DNA of 64,000 nt from an uncultured bacterium (lineage in GTDB: Bacteria > Planctomycetota > JAJSAM01 > JAJVHW01), in the NCBI GenBank assembly GCA_937996235.1, contig CALKVK010000032.1, forward strand, positions 62,001 to 126,000, given 5' to 3'. Shown piece by piece: positions 1 to 13,772 of this stretch. The translations under genes and the position numbers were made by a program. The notes beneath the pieces are model-generated. The model saw nothing but the letters and a program-made list of their open reading frames with translations, was not told the DNA's origin and did not search any database. Position 1 is the stretch's first letter. Every line of letters begins with the position of its first letter.

Positions 1-60
1 CACGGGCACGGCCCCGAGCACGACCCGGAGCCGACGACCCCGCCGAAGGACGGCGACTGA
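1..60 (+). CDS. C-terminal tail of an upstream gene (partial)
   Basis: Frame 1 is open from the window edge to a TGA at 58-60 and reads as a short, His/Glu/Pro-rich, polar tail ending PKDGD. Nothing can be said about the function. It is 22 bases upstream of the next start, which suggests the two genes could be co-transcribed. It may also be chance reading frame, because only 19 codons are visible. Confidence 0.4.
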   Translation, partial: HGHGPEHDPEPTTPPKDGD

Positions 61-82
61 GCGGCTACGCCGCGAGGTGCGC

Positions 83-1267
83 ATGGGCCGGGGCGCGTTC
101 GGACTGACGATGCTCGCGACGGGCCTCGGGCTCGGCGCCGCCGCGGGGTTCGTGCTGGGCTCGTCCCGCGCGGCCGTCCCCGAGCCCGCGCGCGAGCGAG
201 AGCTCGCGGCGTTGCGGGAGGAGCTGCGCGGCGCGCGGGACGAGCTCGACCGCGCGCGCGCCGCCGTGCCGCGCGATCGCGCGCCGCGCCCCGCGGACGA
301 GCCGCCGCTCGCGGGCGGCGCCGACGCGGGTGCCGCGTCCTCCGCCGCGGGCGCCGCACCGGAGCCGCCGCCCGCCGCCGCCGACGATCCCGGCGCGCGC
401 GCGGCGCGCGTGGCGCAGCTCGTGGCCGACGCTCCCGTGTGGTTCGAGCGGGGCGACGGCCGTGCGGCGCTCGCGGCGCTCCGCGAGCTCGCGTCGCTCG
501 CGCCGGAGGGTCGCGACGAGGCGATGCGGCTCGCGCTGGCGATCAACGCCGACGTGAGCGGCGAGGGCAAGCTGCGGCTCTCCGACGTCGAGTTCTACAC
601 GGGTCTCGCCGACGACGGGATCAAGCGCCTCATGGACTGGGCCCTGCCGCGCGACGACACGCCGGCGGGGTTCCGCTCGATGGCCGCGTGGAGCCTGCCG
701 TGGACGCAGGCGCCCGAGGCCACCGTGGCGCAGTTCGCGTCCGTGCTCGCGACCGAGCGTGACGCGGGCGTGCAGCGGGCGCTCGTCACGAACCTCGGAC
801 GCCTGCGCAACCCCGCCGCCGAGCGCGCCCTCGCGGACATCCTCGGCGACGCGGCGCGCGATCCCGGTCTGCGCGCGCAGGCCGCCTCGGAGCTGGCGCT
901 GACGCAGGACGAGGGCATCGCGCGCACGCTCGAGGTGGTCGCGCGCGACGCGCAGGAGCCGCGCGTGCGCGACGCCGCGCACGCCGCCCTGATCGCCCGC
1001 GACCCGCCGGCGACCGGGTTCCTCGTCACCGGCACGGCGCCGTCGAGCCAGGCCGAGACGGTCGGACTGCGCGCGGGCGACATCCTCGTCACGTACGGCG
1101 GCCGCTCCGCGCGCACGCTCGACGCGCTGCGCGAGGCGCAGACCGCTTCGGCGGGCGAGGAGTCGGTGCCCGTCGTCGTCGTGCGCGACGGCGCCGAGGT
1201 GACGCTCCTCGTGCGGCCCGGGCAGCTCGGCGTCTTCGGGCGCAACGTGGAGGCGTCGCAGCGTTGA
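83..1267 (+). CDS. Membrane-anchored protein with HEAT-like repeats and a C-terminal PDZ domain
   Basis: 394 residues. An N-terminal hydrophobic segment (about residues 5-28) is followed by an Arg/Glu/Ala-rich coiled coil (about 35-65), an Ala/Pro-rich linker, alpha-helical repeats of HEAT type in the middle, and a PDZ-like domain over roughly the last 85 residues (GLRAGDILVTYGG is the typical carboxylate-binding region). PDZ domains bind C-terminal or exposed peptides, so an envelope scaffold or protease-adaptor role is plausible, but no protease domain is visible. ATG 83 is chosen because GAGG lies five bases upstream; an in-frame GTG at 77 is the alternative. The stop overlaps the murQ start, so the gene probably heads the wall-recycling operon. 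Confidence 0.8.
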   Translation: MGRGAFGLTMLATGLGLGAAAGFVLGSSRAAVPEPARERELAALREELRGARDELDRARAAVPRDRAPRPADEPPLAGGADAGAASSAAGAAPEPPPAAADDPGARAARVAQLVADAPVWFERGDGRAALAALRELASLAPEGRDEAMRLALAINADVSGEGKLRLSDVEFYTGLADDGIKRLMDWALPRDDTPAGFRSMAAWSLPWTQAPEATVAQFASVLATERDAGVQRALVTNLGRLRNPAAERALADILGDAARDPGLRAQAASELALTQDEGIARTLEVVARDAQEPRVRDAAHAALIARDPPATGFLVTGTAPSSQAETVGLRAGDILVTYGGRSARTLDALREAQTASAGEESVPVVVVRDGAEVTLLVRPGQLGVFGRNVEASQR

Positions 1268-2196
1268 GCGGCGCCCCCGGCGGCGACGACGCGCTCGCGC
1301 GCCTCGCGACCGAGCACGCCGCCCCGGATGCGCCCGCGCTCGACCTGCTCGCGCCCGAGGCGCTCGCGCGGCACGTGTTCCGCGCGGACCGCGCGTGCAG
1401 CGTCGCCTGCGAACGCGCGGCGCCCGCGGTGGGCCGCGTGATCGAAGGCGTGGCCGAGGCGCTCGCCGCCGGCGGCCGGCTCGTCTACGTCGGAGCCGGC
1501 ACGAGCGGCCGGCTCGCGCTCCTCGACGCCGTCGAGCTCGGGCCGACGTTCGACCTGCCCGCCGACCGCACCGTCGTGCTGCTCGCGGGCGGTGACGGCG
1601 CGCTGCTGCGCGCGCAGGAGGGAGCCGAGGACCGCCCGGAGGGCGGCGCGCGCGCCGTGCACGACGCGGGGGTCGGTCCGCTCGACTTCGTGCTGGGCGT
1701 CGCGGCGAGCGGCCGCACGCCGTTCACGCTCGGAGCCCTCGCGGCCGCGGCCCGCCGCGGCGCGCGCACCGCGCTCGTCGCGTGCAACCCGCCGCCCGCG
1801 CCCGACGCGGCCGAGATCGTGGTCGTGCTCGACACGGGCCCGGAGGTGCTCGCGGGGAGCACCCGCATGAAGGCCGGCACCGCCACGAAGATGACGTTGA
1901 ACGCGATCTCGCTCGGGGCCATGGCGCGCCTCGGGAAGGTGCACGGCGCGGCGATGGTGGACGTGCGCGTGACGTCCGAGAAGCTGCGCGCGCGCGCGCT
2001 GCGGCTCGTCGCCGACCTCGGCGGCGTGGACGCCGCGCGCGCCGCCGAGCTGCTCGCCGCGACGGGCGGGCGCGTCAAGCCCGCGGTCGTCATGGCACGC
2101 TGCGGCGTCGATGCCGCCGCGGCCGCCGCGCGACTCGCCGCGGCGGGGGACGTGCTGCGCGCGGCGCTCGCGGGCGACGTGCCGGAGCGCACGTGA
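1264..2196 (+). CDS. murQ: N-acetylmuramic acid 6-phosphate etherase MurQ
   Basis: 310 residues, the normal MurQ length. It cleaves the D-lactyl ether of MurNAc-6-phosphate to give GlcNAc-6-phosphate in cytoplasmic peptidoglycan recycling. The SIS sugar-phosphate fold shows in YVGAGTSGRLALLDAVE near residue 76, and the family signature AGSTRMKAGTATKMTLN with KVHGAAMVDV follows in the second half. The start is a TTG overlapping the upstream stop by four bases (TTGA), with GGAGG about ten bases before it. Directly downstream is anmK, which makes the MurQ substrate, so the pair is functionally coherent. Confidence 0.93.
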   Translation: MSGAPGGDDALARLATEHAAPDAPALDLLAPEALARHVFRADRACSVACERAAPAVGRVIEGVAEALAAGGRLVYVGAGTSGRLALLDAVELGPTFDLPADRTVVLLAGGDGALLRAQEGAEDRPEGGARAVHDAGVGPLDFVLGVAASGRTPFTLGALAAAARRGARTALVACNPPPAPDAAEIVVVLDTGPEVLAGSTRMKAGTATKMTLNAISLGAMARLGKVHGAAMVDVRVTSEKLRARALRLVADLGGVDAARAAELLAATGGRVKPAVVMARCGVDAAAAAARLAAAGDVLRAALAGDVPERT

Positions 2197-3383
2197 CGCC
2201 CCTGCGCCGTCTCGCGGACGTGGCGCGGCGTCCGACGCTGCGCGTGGTCGGGTTGATGGCCGGGACGTCGGCCGACGGCGTGGACGCCGCTCTCGCGCAC
2301 GTGACCGACGGGCGCGACGGCTTGGCCGTCGACGTCCGCGCGGCGCTCACCGTCCCGTACGAGCCCGCGCTGCGCGCGCGCGTGCTCGAGGCGCACCGCG
2401 GCTCGGCGGCCGAGGCGGCGCGGCTCGACGCCGAGCTGGGCGAGGTCTTCGCGGACGCCGTGCTCGCCGTGCTCGCGCACGCCGGCGCGGCGCGGGACGA
2501 CGTGGACCTGGTCGGCAGCCACGGTCAGACGCTCCTGCACGCGCCGGGACAGGGCCCGGTGCGCGCGGCGGGACGGCGCGGCGCGGTCACGCTGCAGGTG
2601 GCGCGTCCGGCCACGATCGCCGAGCGCACCGGGCTGCCCGTCGTCGCGGACTTCCGGGCACGCGACTGCGCGGCGGGCGGCGAGGGCGCGCCGCTCGTGC
2701 CGTACGTGGACTGGCTCGTGCTCCGCGATCCGCGGCACGCCCGCCTCGCGCTCAACCTCGGCGGGATCGCGAACGTGACGCTGGTGACGCCGGACGTCTC
2801 CGACGTGCGCGCGTTCGACGCGGGGCCGGCGAACGGGCCCCTCGACGCGGCGGCGGCGCTGCTGCTCGACGGGGCGGCGTGCGACCGCGACGGCGCCGCG
2901 GCCGCGCGCGGGCGGGTCGCGGCCGACGAGGTCGCGCGCCTGCTCGCCGACCCGTGGTTCCGGACGCCGCCGCCGCGCTCCCTCTCGCGCGAGACCTGGG
3001 CGGAGCCGTTCGTGCGCGCGTTCGTCGCACGGCGCCCCGATCTCGGCGCCGACGACGTGCTCGCGACGCTCTCCGAGTTCGTCGCGGCGGCGGTCGCCGG
3101 CGCCGTCCGGGAGCACCTGCCCGCCGGCGCGGCCGCGCGCCTGGCAGACGTCGTCGTCTCGGGCGGCGGCGTGCGGAACGCGCACGTGATGCGGCGGCTC
3201 GCCGCCCACTTCGCGCCCGTGCCGGTGCGCTCCAGCGCCGAGCTCGGGCACGCGCCCGACGCGCGCGAGGCCGTCGCGTTCGCCGTGCTCGCCGCCGAGT
3301 GGCTGCGCGGCCGCGCGACGAACCTGCCCGCGGTCACGGGCGCGGACGGGCCGCGCCTCCTCGGGACGCTGACGCTGCCCTGA
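2193..3383 (+). CDS. anmK: Anhydro-N-acetylmuramic acid kinase AnmK
   Basis: 396 residues, slightly longer than usual (about 370-390). It hydrolyses the 1,6-anhydro ring of anhydro-MurNAc and phosphorylates it at O6, giving the MurQ substrate. The N-terminal phosphate-binding motif MAGTSADGVD and a mid-protein LNLGGIANVT with DAGPAN match the ASKHA-fold kinase. Near the C-terminus VVSGGGVRNAHVM is the usual late glycine-rich motif. The start is GTG 2193, overlapping the murQ stop as GTGA. The order murQ-anmK-GH3 puts ether cleavage, kinase and glycosidase in one transcript or locus. Confidence 0.93.
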   Translation: MTPLRRLADVARRPTLRVVGLMAGTSADGVDAALAHVTDGRDGLAVDVRAALTVPYEPALRARVLEAHRGSAAEAARLDAELGEVFADAVLAVLAHAGAARDDVDLVGSHGQTLLHAPGQGPVRAAGRRGAVTLQVARPATIAERTGLPVVADFRARDCAAGGEGAPLVPYVDWLVLRDPRHARLALNLGGIANVTLVTPDVSDVRAFDAGPANGPLDAAAALLLDGAACDRDGAAAARGRVAADEVARLLADPWFRTPPPRSLSRETWAEPFVRAFVARRPDLGADDVLATLSEFVAAAVAGAVREHLPAGAAARLADVVVSGGGVRNAHVMRRLAAHFAPVPVRSSAELGHAPDAREAVAFAVLAAEWLRGRATNLPAVTGADGPRLLGTLTLP

Positions 3384-3433
3384 GCGCCCGCGCGTCCGCG
3401 CCCGACGGACTGCGGGAGCCGCCGGACGCGAGC

Positions 3434-3439
3434 TACACT
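3434..3439 (+). promoter_or_regulatory. Putative -10 box TACACT for the GH3 gene
   Basis: TACACT lies exactly six bases before ATG 3446 in otherwise GC-rich sequence, and no Shine-Dalgarno sequence is visible. This geometry puts the transcription start at or next to the start codon, as for leaderless mRNAs. The same arrangement recurs at several other genes in the window. Confidence 0.5.
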
Positions 3440-3445
3440 CGCGCG

Positions 3446-5008
3446 ATGCACTCGGTCCCAGCGCCGCGCCGTCGTCCGGGCCTCGGCATCCTGGTCCCGG
3501 CCATCCGGCTCCCGCAGGACTACGCACGCGTCGACCACTTCCGCCGGCTGGCGGAGGAGGGGGTCGCGGGGTTCCTCGTCTTCGGCGGGGACCGCGACCT
3601 CCTGCCCCCGTTCCTGCGCGCACTGCGCGAGGCGGCGGGGCGGCAGCTCGTGATCATGACGGACGCGGAGCGCGGCGTCGGGCAGCAGGTCGAGGGCTGC
3701 CTGGACCTGCCGCCGCTGATGACCGTCGGCGCCACGCTCTCCGAGGAGCGGGCGTACCAGCACGGCCGCGTCACGGCGCTCGAGGCGCGCGCCCTCGGCA
3801 TCAACATGCTGCTCGCGCCGTGCGTGGACGTGCTCTCGCGCGCCGGGAACCCGATCATCGGGAACCGCGCGTTCGGCGCCCACCCGGAGACCGTGGCCAA
3901 GCTCGCGGCGGCCTGGATCGCCGGGGCGCAGGAGCAGGGCGTGCTCGCCTGCGCGAAGCACTTCCCCGGGCACGGCGACACCTCGGTCGACTCCCACGAG
4001 GACCTGCCGACCGTCGACGCGGACGCGCGCACCCTCGACGTGCGCGAGCTCGTCCCGTTCCGGGCCGCGATCCGCGCGGGCGTCGGGGCCGTGATGACGG
4101 CGCACGTCGCCTATCCCGCGCTCGACCCCACGCCGCGCCTGCCCGCGAGCCTGTCGGCGCCGATCCTGCGGCGCCTGCTGCGCGAGGACCTCGGCTTCGG
4201 CGGGCTGGTCCTGTCGGACGCGCTCGTCATGTCGGGCCTGCTGGCGGCGGGGGAGAGCGGGGCGCCGCTCACGGAGGCCGAGGCGGCGCGGCGCTGCGTC
4301 GAGGCGGGCTGCGACCTGCTGCTCTATCCCTCGGACGCGGAGGCCATCGCCCCCGAGCTCGAGCGCGCCGACGCCGACGGGCGCATCGACCTGGCGTCGA
4401 TCGAGGGGCGGCTCGCGCTCACGCTCGCGGACCTCCTGATCGAGGCGCCCGAGCCGCAGTCCGTGGCCGCGGCGCACGTCTACGACGCGTACGGCCTCGC
4501 CCGCGACGGGGTGACGGTCGTCCGCGACGACCACAAGCTCCTGCCGCTGGCGCTCCGGCCCGGCGCGAACGTGATGGCGATCCTCGTCGACGACGACGAC
4601 GAGCCGGCGCGCGAGGCCGCCGTGCGTGCAGCCGGCCACGCCTTCCCCGCGGGGTTCGTGCGCGTGAGCGACTGGGAGGGCGGGGACGACGACCCGCTGC
4701 TGCGTGTCGCGGCCTCGGCCGAACTCGTCGTCGTCCTCGTCGCGTGCTCGCAGCGGGCGTGGAAGGGGCGGCCCGGGCTGCGCACCTCGCTGACGGCCCT
4801 GCTCGGCAGGCTGAGCGAGCGCGCGGGCGCGCGGGCCGTGTTCCTGACGCTCGCCGCGCGCGGCGTGCTCGCGGGCGTGCAGCCGCGGCCGGGCACGCTC
4901 GTGGCGGCGTGGGGCGACGTCCCGGTCTGCATCCGCGCCGCTCTCGACGTGCTCCTGCTCGGGCGCCCGATGCGCGGCCTCGACCCGTCGCCCCCGGGCG
5001 CCGAGTAG
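3446..5008 (+). CDS. Glycoside hydrolase family 3, beta-N-acetylhexosaminidase (NagZ-like)
   Basis: 520 residues without an obvious signal peptide, so probably cytoplasmic. The first 330 residues are a GH3 TIM barrel: the NagZ signature KHFPGHGDTSVDSH holds the His/Asp catalytic dyad loop, and GLVLSDALVM carries the Asp nucleophile. About 180 further residues form a second alpha/beta domain, so this is longer than the 340-residue enterobacterial NagZ and closer to two-domain GH3 enzymes. It would release GlcNAc from GlcNAc-anhydro-muropeptides, feeding AnmK and MurQ just upstream. The gap to anmK is 62 bases and carries its own -10-like box. Confidence 0.87.
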   Translation: MHSVPAPRRRPGLGILVPAIRLPQDYARVDHFRRLAEEGVAGFLVFGGDRDLLPPFLRALREAAGRQLVIMTDAERGVGQQVEGCLDLPPLMTVGATLSEERAYQHGRVTALEARALGINMLLAPCVDVLSRAGNPIIGNRAFGAHPETVAKLAAAWIAGAQEQGVLACAKHFPGHGDTSVDSHEDLPTVDADARTLDVRELVPFRAAIRAGVGAVMTAHVAYPALDPTPRLPASLSAPILRRLLREDLGFGGLVLSDALVMSGLLAAGESGAPLTEAEAARRCVEAGCDLLLYPSDAEAIAPELERADADGRIDLASIEGRLALTLADLLIEAPEPQSVAAAHVYDAYGLARDGVTVVRDDHKLLPLALRPGANVMAILVDDDDEPAREAAVRAAGHAFPAGFVRVSDWEGGDDDPLLRVAASAELVVVLVACSQRAWKGRPGLRTSLTALLGRLSERAGARAVFLTLAARGVLAGVQPRPGTLVAAWGDVPVCIRAALDVLLLGRPMRGLDPSPPGAE

Positions 5009-5117
5009 CCTCCGGCCGGGGGCGCGCGAGGGGCCGCCGAGGGCTGCGGGGCGAGCCCGCGGAATCGTCGCAACTCGGTGCGTGACCTGTCCGCCCGGGC
5101 ACGCTAGAACTGCCTCC

Positions 5118-5145
5118 GCACGGGCTTCCGTGCTTGGAGTTTTTT
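5118..5145 (+). terminator. Possible intrinsic terminator after the GH3 gene
   Basis: Stem GCACGG/CCGTGC (5118-5123 with 5128-5133), tetraloop GCTT, then a run of six T at 5140-5145. The T-run is seven bases from the stem, which weakens the call. It sits 110 bases after the GH3 stop. Confidence 0.4.
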
Positions 5146-5147
5146 GA

Positions 5148-5175
5148 TTGAACCGGGATTCGGCCCACCTAGAAT
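5148..5175 (+). promoter_or_regulatory. Sigma70-type promoter for the HEAT-repeat gene
   Basis: TTGAAC (5148-5153), a 16-base spacer and TAGAAT (5170-5175) form the best housekeeping-type promoter seen in the window, inside an unusually AT-rich patch. Predicted transcript start is near 5182, giving a leader of about 100 bases before ATG 5280. Confidence 0.65.
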
Positions 5176-5279
5176 CCGGCCCGGTTCCGAGCTCGAGGCG
5201 TCGCCGTAAGTTGGGCATACGGCACGACTTCGCGCGCGCCACCCCGGACAGACCGGGGGGCCACAGGGAGGGCACTCGG

Positions 5280-7427
5280 ATGCAGTTGCGGTTCATGAAG
5301 CGCTCGCTCACCACGGCCGCGCTCGTCGTGTCGGCGGGCTTCCTCGTCTCGACGGCGTTCGCGGCGAGCGCCGACGACATGCAGAAGCTCCTCAAGGAAG
5401 GCGTCGAGCTCCTGCAGCGCGGCCGCGCGGACGAGGCGAACGCCAAGTTCCGCGCCGTGCTGGCGGCCGATCCGAGCAGCGAGGACGCGTACAACCTGGT
5501 GAAGTCCACGGACCACCGGCTGTTCCTCGAGATGCTGAAGGCGGGCGGCAGCTCCGAGCAGGTCGCGGCGCGTCTCCTCGAGCTCTCGCACCAGTCCGAG
5601 ACGGCCAAGTCGCAGGACCAGGACGCGATCCGCGCGCTCGTCCAGAAGGCCGTCGGCGACAGCGACTTCGGCCACCGCAGCTCGGCGGTCAACCAGCTCG
5701 TCGCCTCCCACGGCGAGTACGCGGTGCCGCAGCTGGCCGCCTACCTCGGCTCGAACGACATCGACACCCGCGCGAACGCGATCATCGCGCTGACGCGCCT
5801 CGGACCCGACGCCGTCGCGCCGCTCGCCGCCTCCCTGGGCAGCGGCAGCGAGATGCAGCAGCGCAACACGGCCGAGCTGCTCGCGCGCATGGGCGACGAG
5901 CGCGCGGTCCCGGCGCTCCTGCGCGCCGCGGCCGGCAAGGGCGCCGCGGCCGAGTCGGCCGCCGCCGCCGCCGCGAAGCTCGGCGGCTCGGGCAACGCGG
6001 CCGATGCGTACCTCGCCCTCGCGAAGGCGTACTTCCACGGCGACCCGCAGATGCTGCGCAACTACGACGGCACCTTCACCGTCTGGCGCACCGACGACGG
6101 CAAGCTCCACGGCGTGGACGTGCCGGGCTTCCTCTACAACTTCGAGCTGGCCGAGCAGGCCTGCTACGACGGCATGGGCGTGCAGGGCGCGAGCGCGGAG
6201 ACCGCGGCCAAGCTGCAGTCGATGGTCGCGATGCTCTCGTTCGCCGAGCTCGCCGCCTGGAACAACCTCTCCGCCGAGGCCCAGGGGGCCGAGTCGATGG
6301 CGGCCACGCGTGCCGCGCTCGACGGCGCGCGCGCCCTCGCCTCGGCGTCGGGTGCGAGCGGCCTGCTGAAGGCGCTCCACATGGCCACCGAGATGCAGGC
6401 CGGCCAGACGGCCGCCCTCATCTGCGACGCCATCGCCGACCTCGGCGACGGCGGCGACATCGCCAAGGGCAACTCGCTCACGGCGGCGCTGACCAACGGC
6501 GACAAGACGATCCGCTACGCGGCGGCCCTCGCGCTGCTGCGCCTCGACCCGAAGGCGAGCTTCCCGACGAGCAACCTCGTGGCGAAGCTGGCCGGCGACG
6601 CGGCCTCCGAGGCCGCGATCCAGCAGGTCCTGGTCATCGACAGCGACACGAAGAACGGCATGAACACGCAGCGCGCGCTGAACGGCGCGGGCTTCCACGC
6701 CGTCGCGGCCGACTCCGGCGCGGGCGGCCTCCTGCTCGCGAAGCAGACCGGCGGGTTCGACGCGATCGTCGTCCGCGACCACCTGGGCGACATGTCGACC
6801 TTCAAGGTCCTCGACGAGCTGCGCCGCGACTTCCGCACCGCGACGGTCAAGACCGTCGTGATGGCGGGCGGCGCCGACCTCGGCGCGGCCGGCGGCGACT
6901 TCCAGAGCCGCGGCATCTCGGGCGTCGCGCCGACGAGCGACGACGCGAAGGGCATCGTCGATGCCGTCAAGAAGGCGCTCGGCGACGCGACCGACGCGAA
7001 CGCGGCGGCGGCGAACGCGATCTCGATCGCGGCGAGCCACGCGGTCGCGGGCGTGCGCGGCAGCGCGTTCAACCTGGCCGACGCGCAGGGCGGGCTCCTG
7101 TCCGCGCTGCGTGACGGTGCGGCGGACGACGTGCGCCTCGCGGCGCTCGGCGCCCTCGCGAACATGGCGAACGCCGACGCGGCCGGCACGCTGACGGGCG
7201 TCCTCGCCCGCAGCGAGAACAGCGCCGAGATCCGCGCCGGTGCGGCGAAGGCCCTCGGCACCGCGCTCCGCGGCCACGCGCCGTCGGACGCGGCCTTCGA
7301 GGCGCTCGTCGCGGCCATGGGCGACGCGAGCGTCCCGGTGCGCTCGGCGGCGGGTGCGGCGCTCGGCGCCGCGAAGCTGTCCGATGCGCAGCGTGCGAAG
7401 GTGCTCAAGGCCCACCGGGTCGAGTAG
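5280..7427 (+). CDS. Exported HEAT-repeat protein with a receiver-like insert
   Basis: 715 residues. A classic signal peptide (KRSLTTAALVVSAGFLVSTAFA, cut for length here at 5295-5360) is followed by a TPR-like helical pair and several HEAT-type repeats (about residues 115-230). After a helical stretch, residues about 448-570 look like a CheY-type receiver fold starting VLVIDSD, but the usual phospho-acceptor Asp is Arg (VVRDHLGDM) and the late Lys is missing. HEAT-type repeats resume to the C-terminus. The start has GGGAGG eight bases upstream. A pseudo-receiver in an exported scaffold is odd. Function unknown; probably a protein-protein interaction platform in the periplasm or envelope. Confidence 0.82.
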   Translation: MQLRFMKRSLTTAALVVSAGFLVSTAFAASADDMQKLLKEGVELLQRGRADEANAKFRAVLAADPSSEDAYNLVKSTDHRLFLEMLKAGGSSEQVAARLLELSHQSETAKSQDQDAIRALVQKAVGDSDFGHRSSAVNQLVASHGEYAVPQLAAYLGSNDIDTRANAIIALTRLGPDAVAPLAASLGSGSEMQQRNTAELLARMGDERAVPALLRAAAGKGAAAESAAAAAAKLGGSGNAADAYLALAKAYFHGDPQMLRNYDGTFTVWRTDDGKLHGVDVPGFLYNFELAEQACYDGMGVQGASAETAAKLQSMVAMLSFAELAAWNNLSAEAQGAESMAATRAALDGARALASASGASGLLKALHMATEMQAGQTAALICDAIADLGDGGDIAKGNSLTAALTNGDKTIRYAAALALLRLDPKASFPTSNLVAKLAGDAASEAAIQQVLVIDSDTKNGMNTQRALNGAGFHAVAADSGAGGLLLAKQTGGFDAIVVRDHLGDMSTFKVLDELRRDFRTATVKTVVMAGGADLGAAGGDFQSRGISGVAPTSDDAKGIVDAVKKALGDATDANAAAANAISIAASHAVAGVRGSAFNLADAQGGLLSALRDGAADDVRLAALGALANMANADAAGTLTGVLARSENSAEIRAGAAKALGTALRGHAPSDAAFEALVAAMGDASVPVRSAAGAALGAAKLSDAQRAKVLKAHRVE

Positions 7428-7772
7428 CACCGCGACGGAGACCTGAACGGGGCCCGGTCGGCGCACGCGCGCCGGCCGGGCCCCGACGATTCCGGGAGCG
7501 ACGCTTCCGGGAGCGGCCGACGGCGGCCGGGGCCCGGGCGTGCACCTCGCCCGGCGGTGCGCCTCCGCAGCGCGCCCCGACGCGACGCGCGCCCTCCGGT
7601 CCGCGCCCTGCCGCGCGCTCGCCGCGGCGGCCGCCGCGCTCGGAGCGCCTCGGGCGGACGCGCTCACGGGCCGGTCGTGACGCTGCGGCGGTCCGGCGGA
7701 CGTGCGTGGCGCGGCCCGCACGCGCGGGCACCGGTGGGGGGCGCGCGTCGCGGACGGGCGCCGCCGCGCCTC
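7428..7772. other. Convergent intergenic region
   Basis: 345 bases between two convergent genes. Apart from the strong hairpin at 7449-7484 and an 11-base direct repeat (TTCCGGGAGCG near 7490 and 7507) I see no gene or promoter. Confidence 0.6.
7449..7484 (+). terminator. Strong GC hairpin after the HEAT-repeat gene
   Basis: A 16-base stem (7449-7464 with 7469-7484, one G-T pair) with loop ACGC, 22 bases after the stop. There is no T-run, so it could act as a non-canonical terminator or as a 3-prime end stabiliser. Confidence 0.55.
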
Positions 7773-13406
<5,634 letters not shown>

Positions 13407-13412
13407 GGCGAA

Positions 13413-13418
13413 ATGGTA
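13413..13418 (-). promoter_or_regulatory. Putative -10 box TACCAT for the sigma54-activator gene
   Basis: On the minus strand TACCAT is followed by six bases (TTCGCC) and GTG 13406, with no ribosome-binding site. This fits a leaderless transcript and decides the start chosen for the gene. Confidence 0.5.
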
Positions 13419-13680
13419 GGAGCCGGCGTGACGGATGCCAAGGGGGCTGACGCGCCTCCGGCGGTTTCGGTGGCGCGCATGGGGCGCTGTTCCGCCCCGC
13501 GGGCGCGATCCGAGGCCCGCCACCGAGCCTGGCAGCGGCGGATCGGGCCCGTGCGACGCGAGGATCGGACGTCGCCGCGCCTCGGGTCACAGCCGGGGCG
13601 GCGGATCGGGAGCGCGGCCGCAGCCTCGGCTGCGCCGCCACCCGCGCCTCGCCGGCGGCTCTCCCGTCCGAAAACGGCGA

Positions 13681-13710
13681 GAGGGGAGGCGGATCGCTCC
13701 GCCTCCCCTC
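13681..13710 (-). terminator. Terminator hairpin after pnp
   Basis: A perfect 13-base stem (13681-13693 with 13698-13710) with loop TCGC, about 60 bases past the pnp stop; on the minus strand it is followed by TCGCCGTTTT. The rest of the 366-base spacer 13407-13772 shows only the promoter of the sigma54-activator gene. Confidence 0.65.
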
Positions 13711-13772
13711 CGTTGCGTCATCGGACGGCGTCGGTCAAGGCCGATGGACGGCCGAACCGACGCCCGTTGGGC

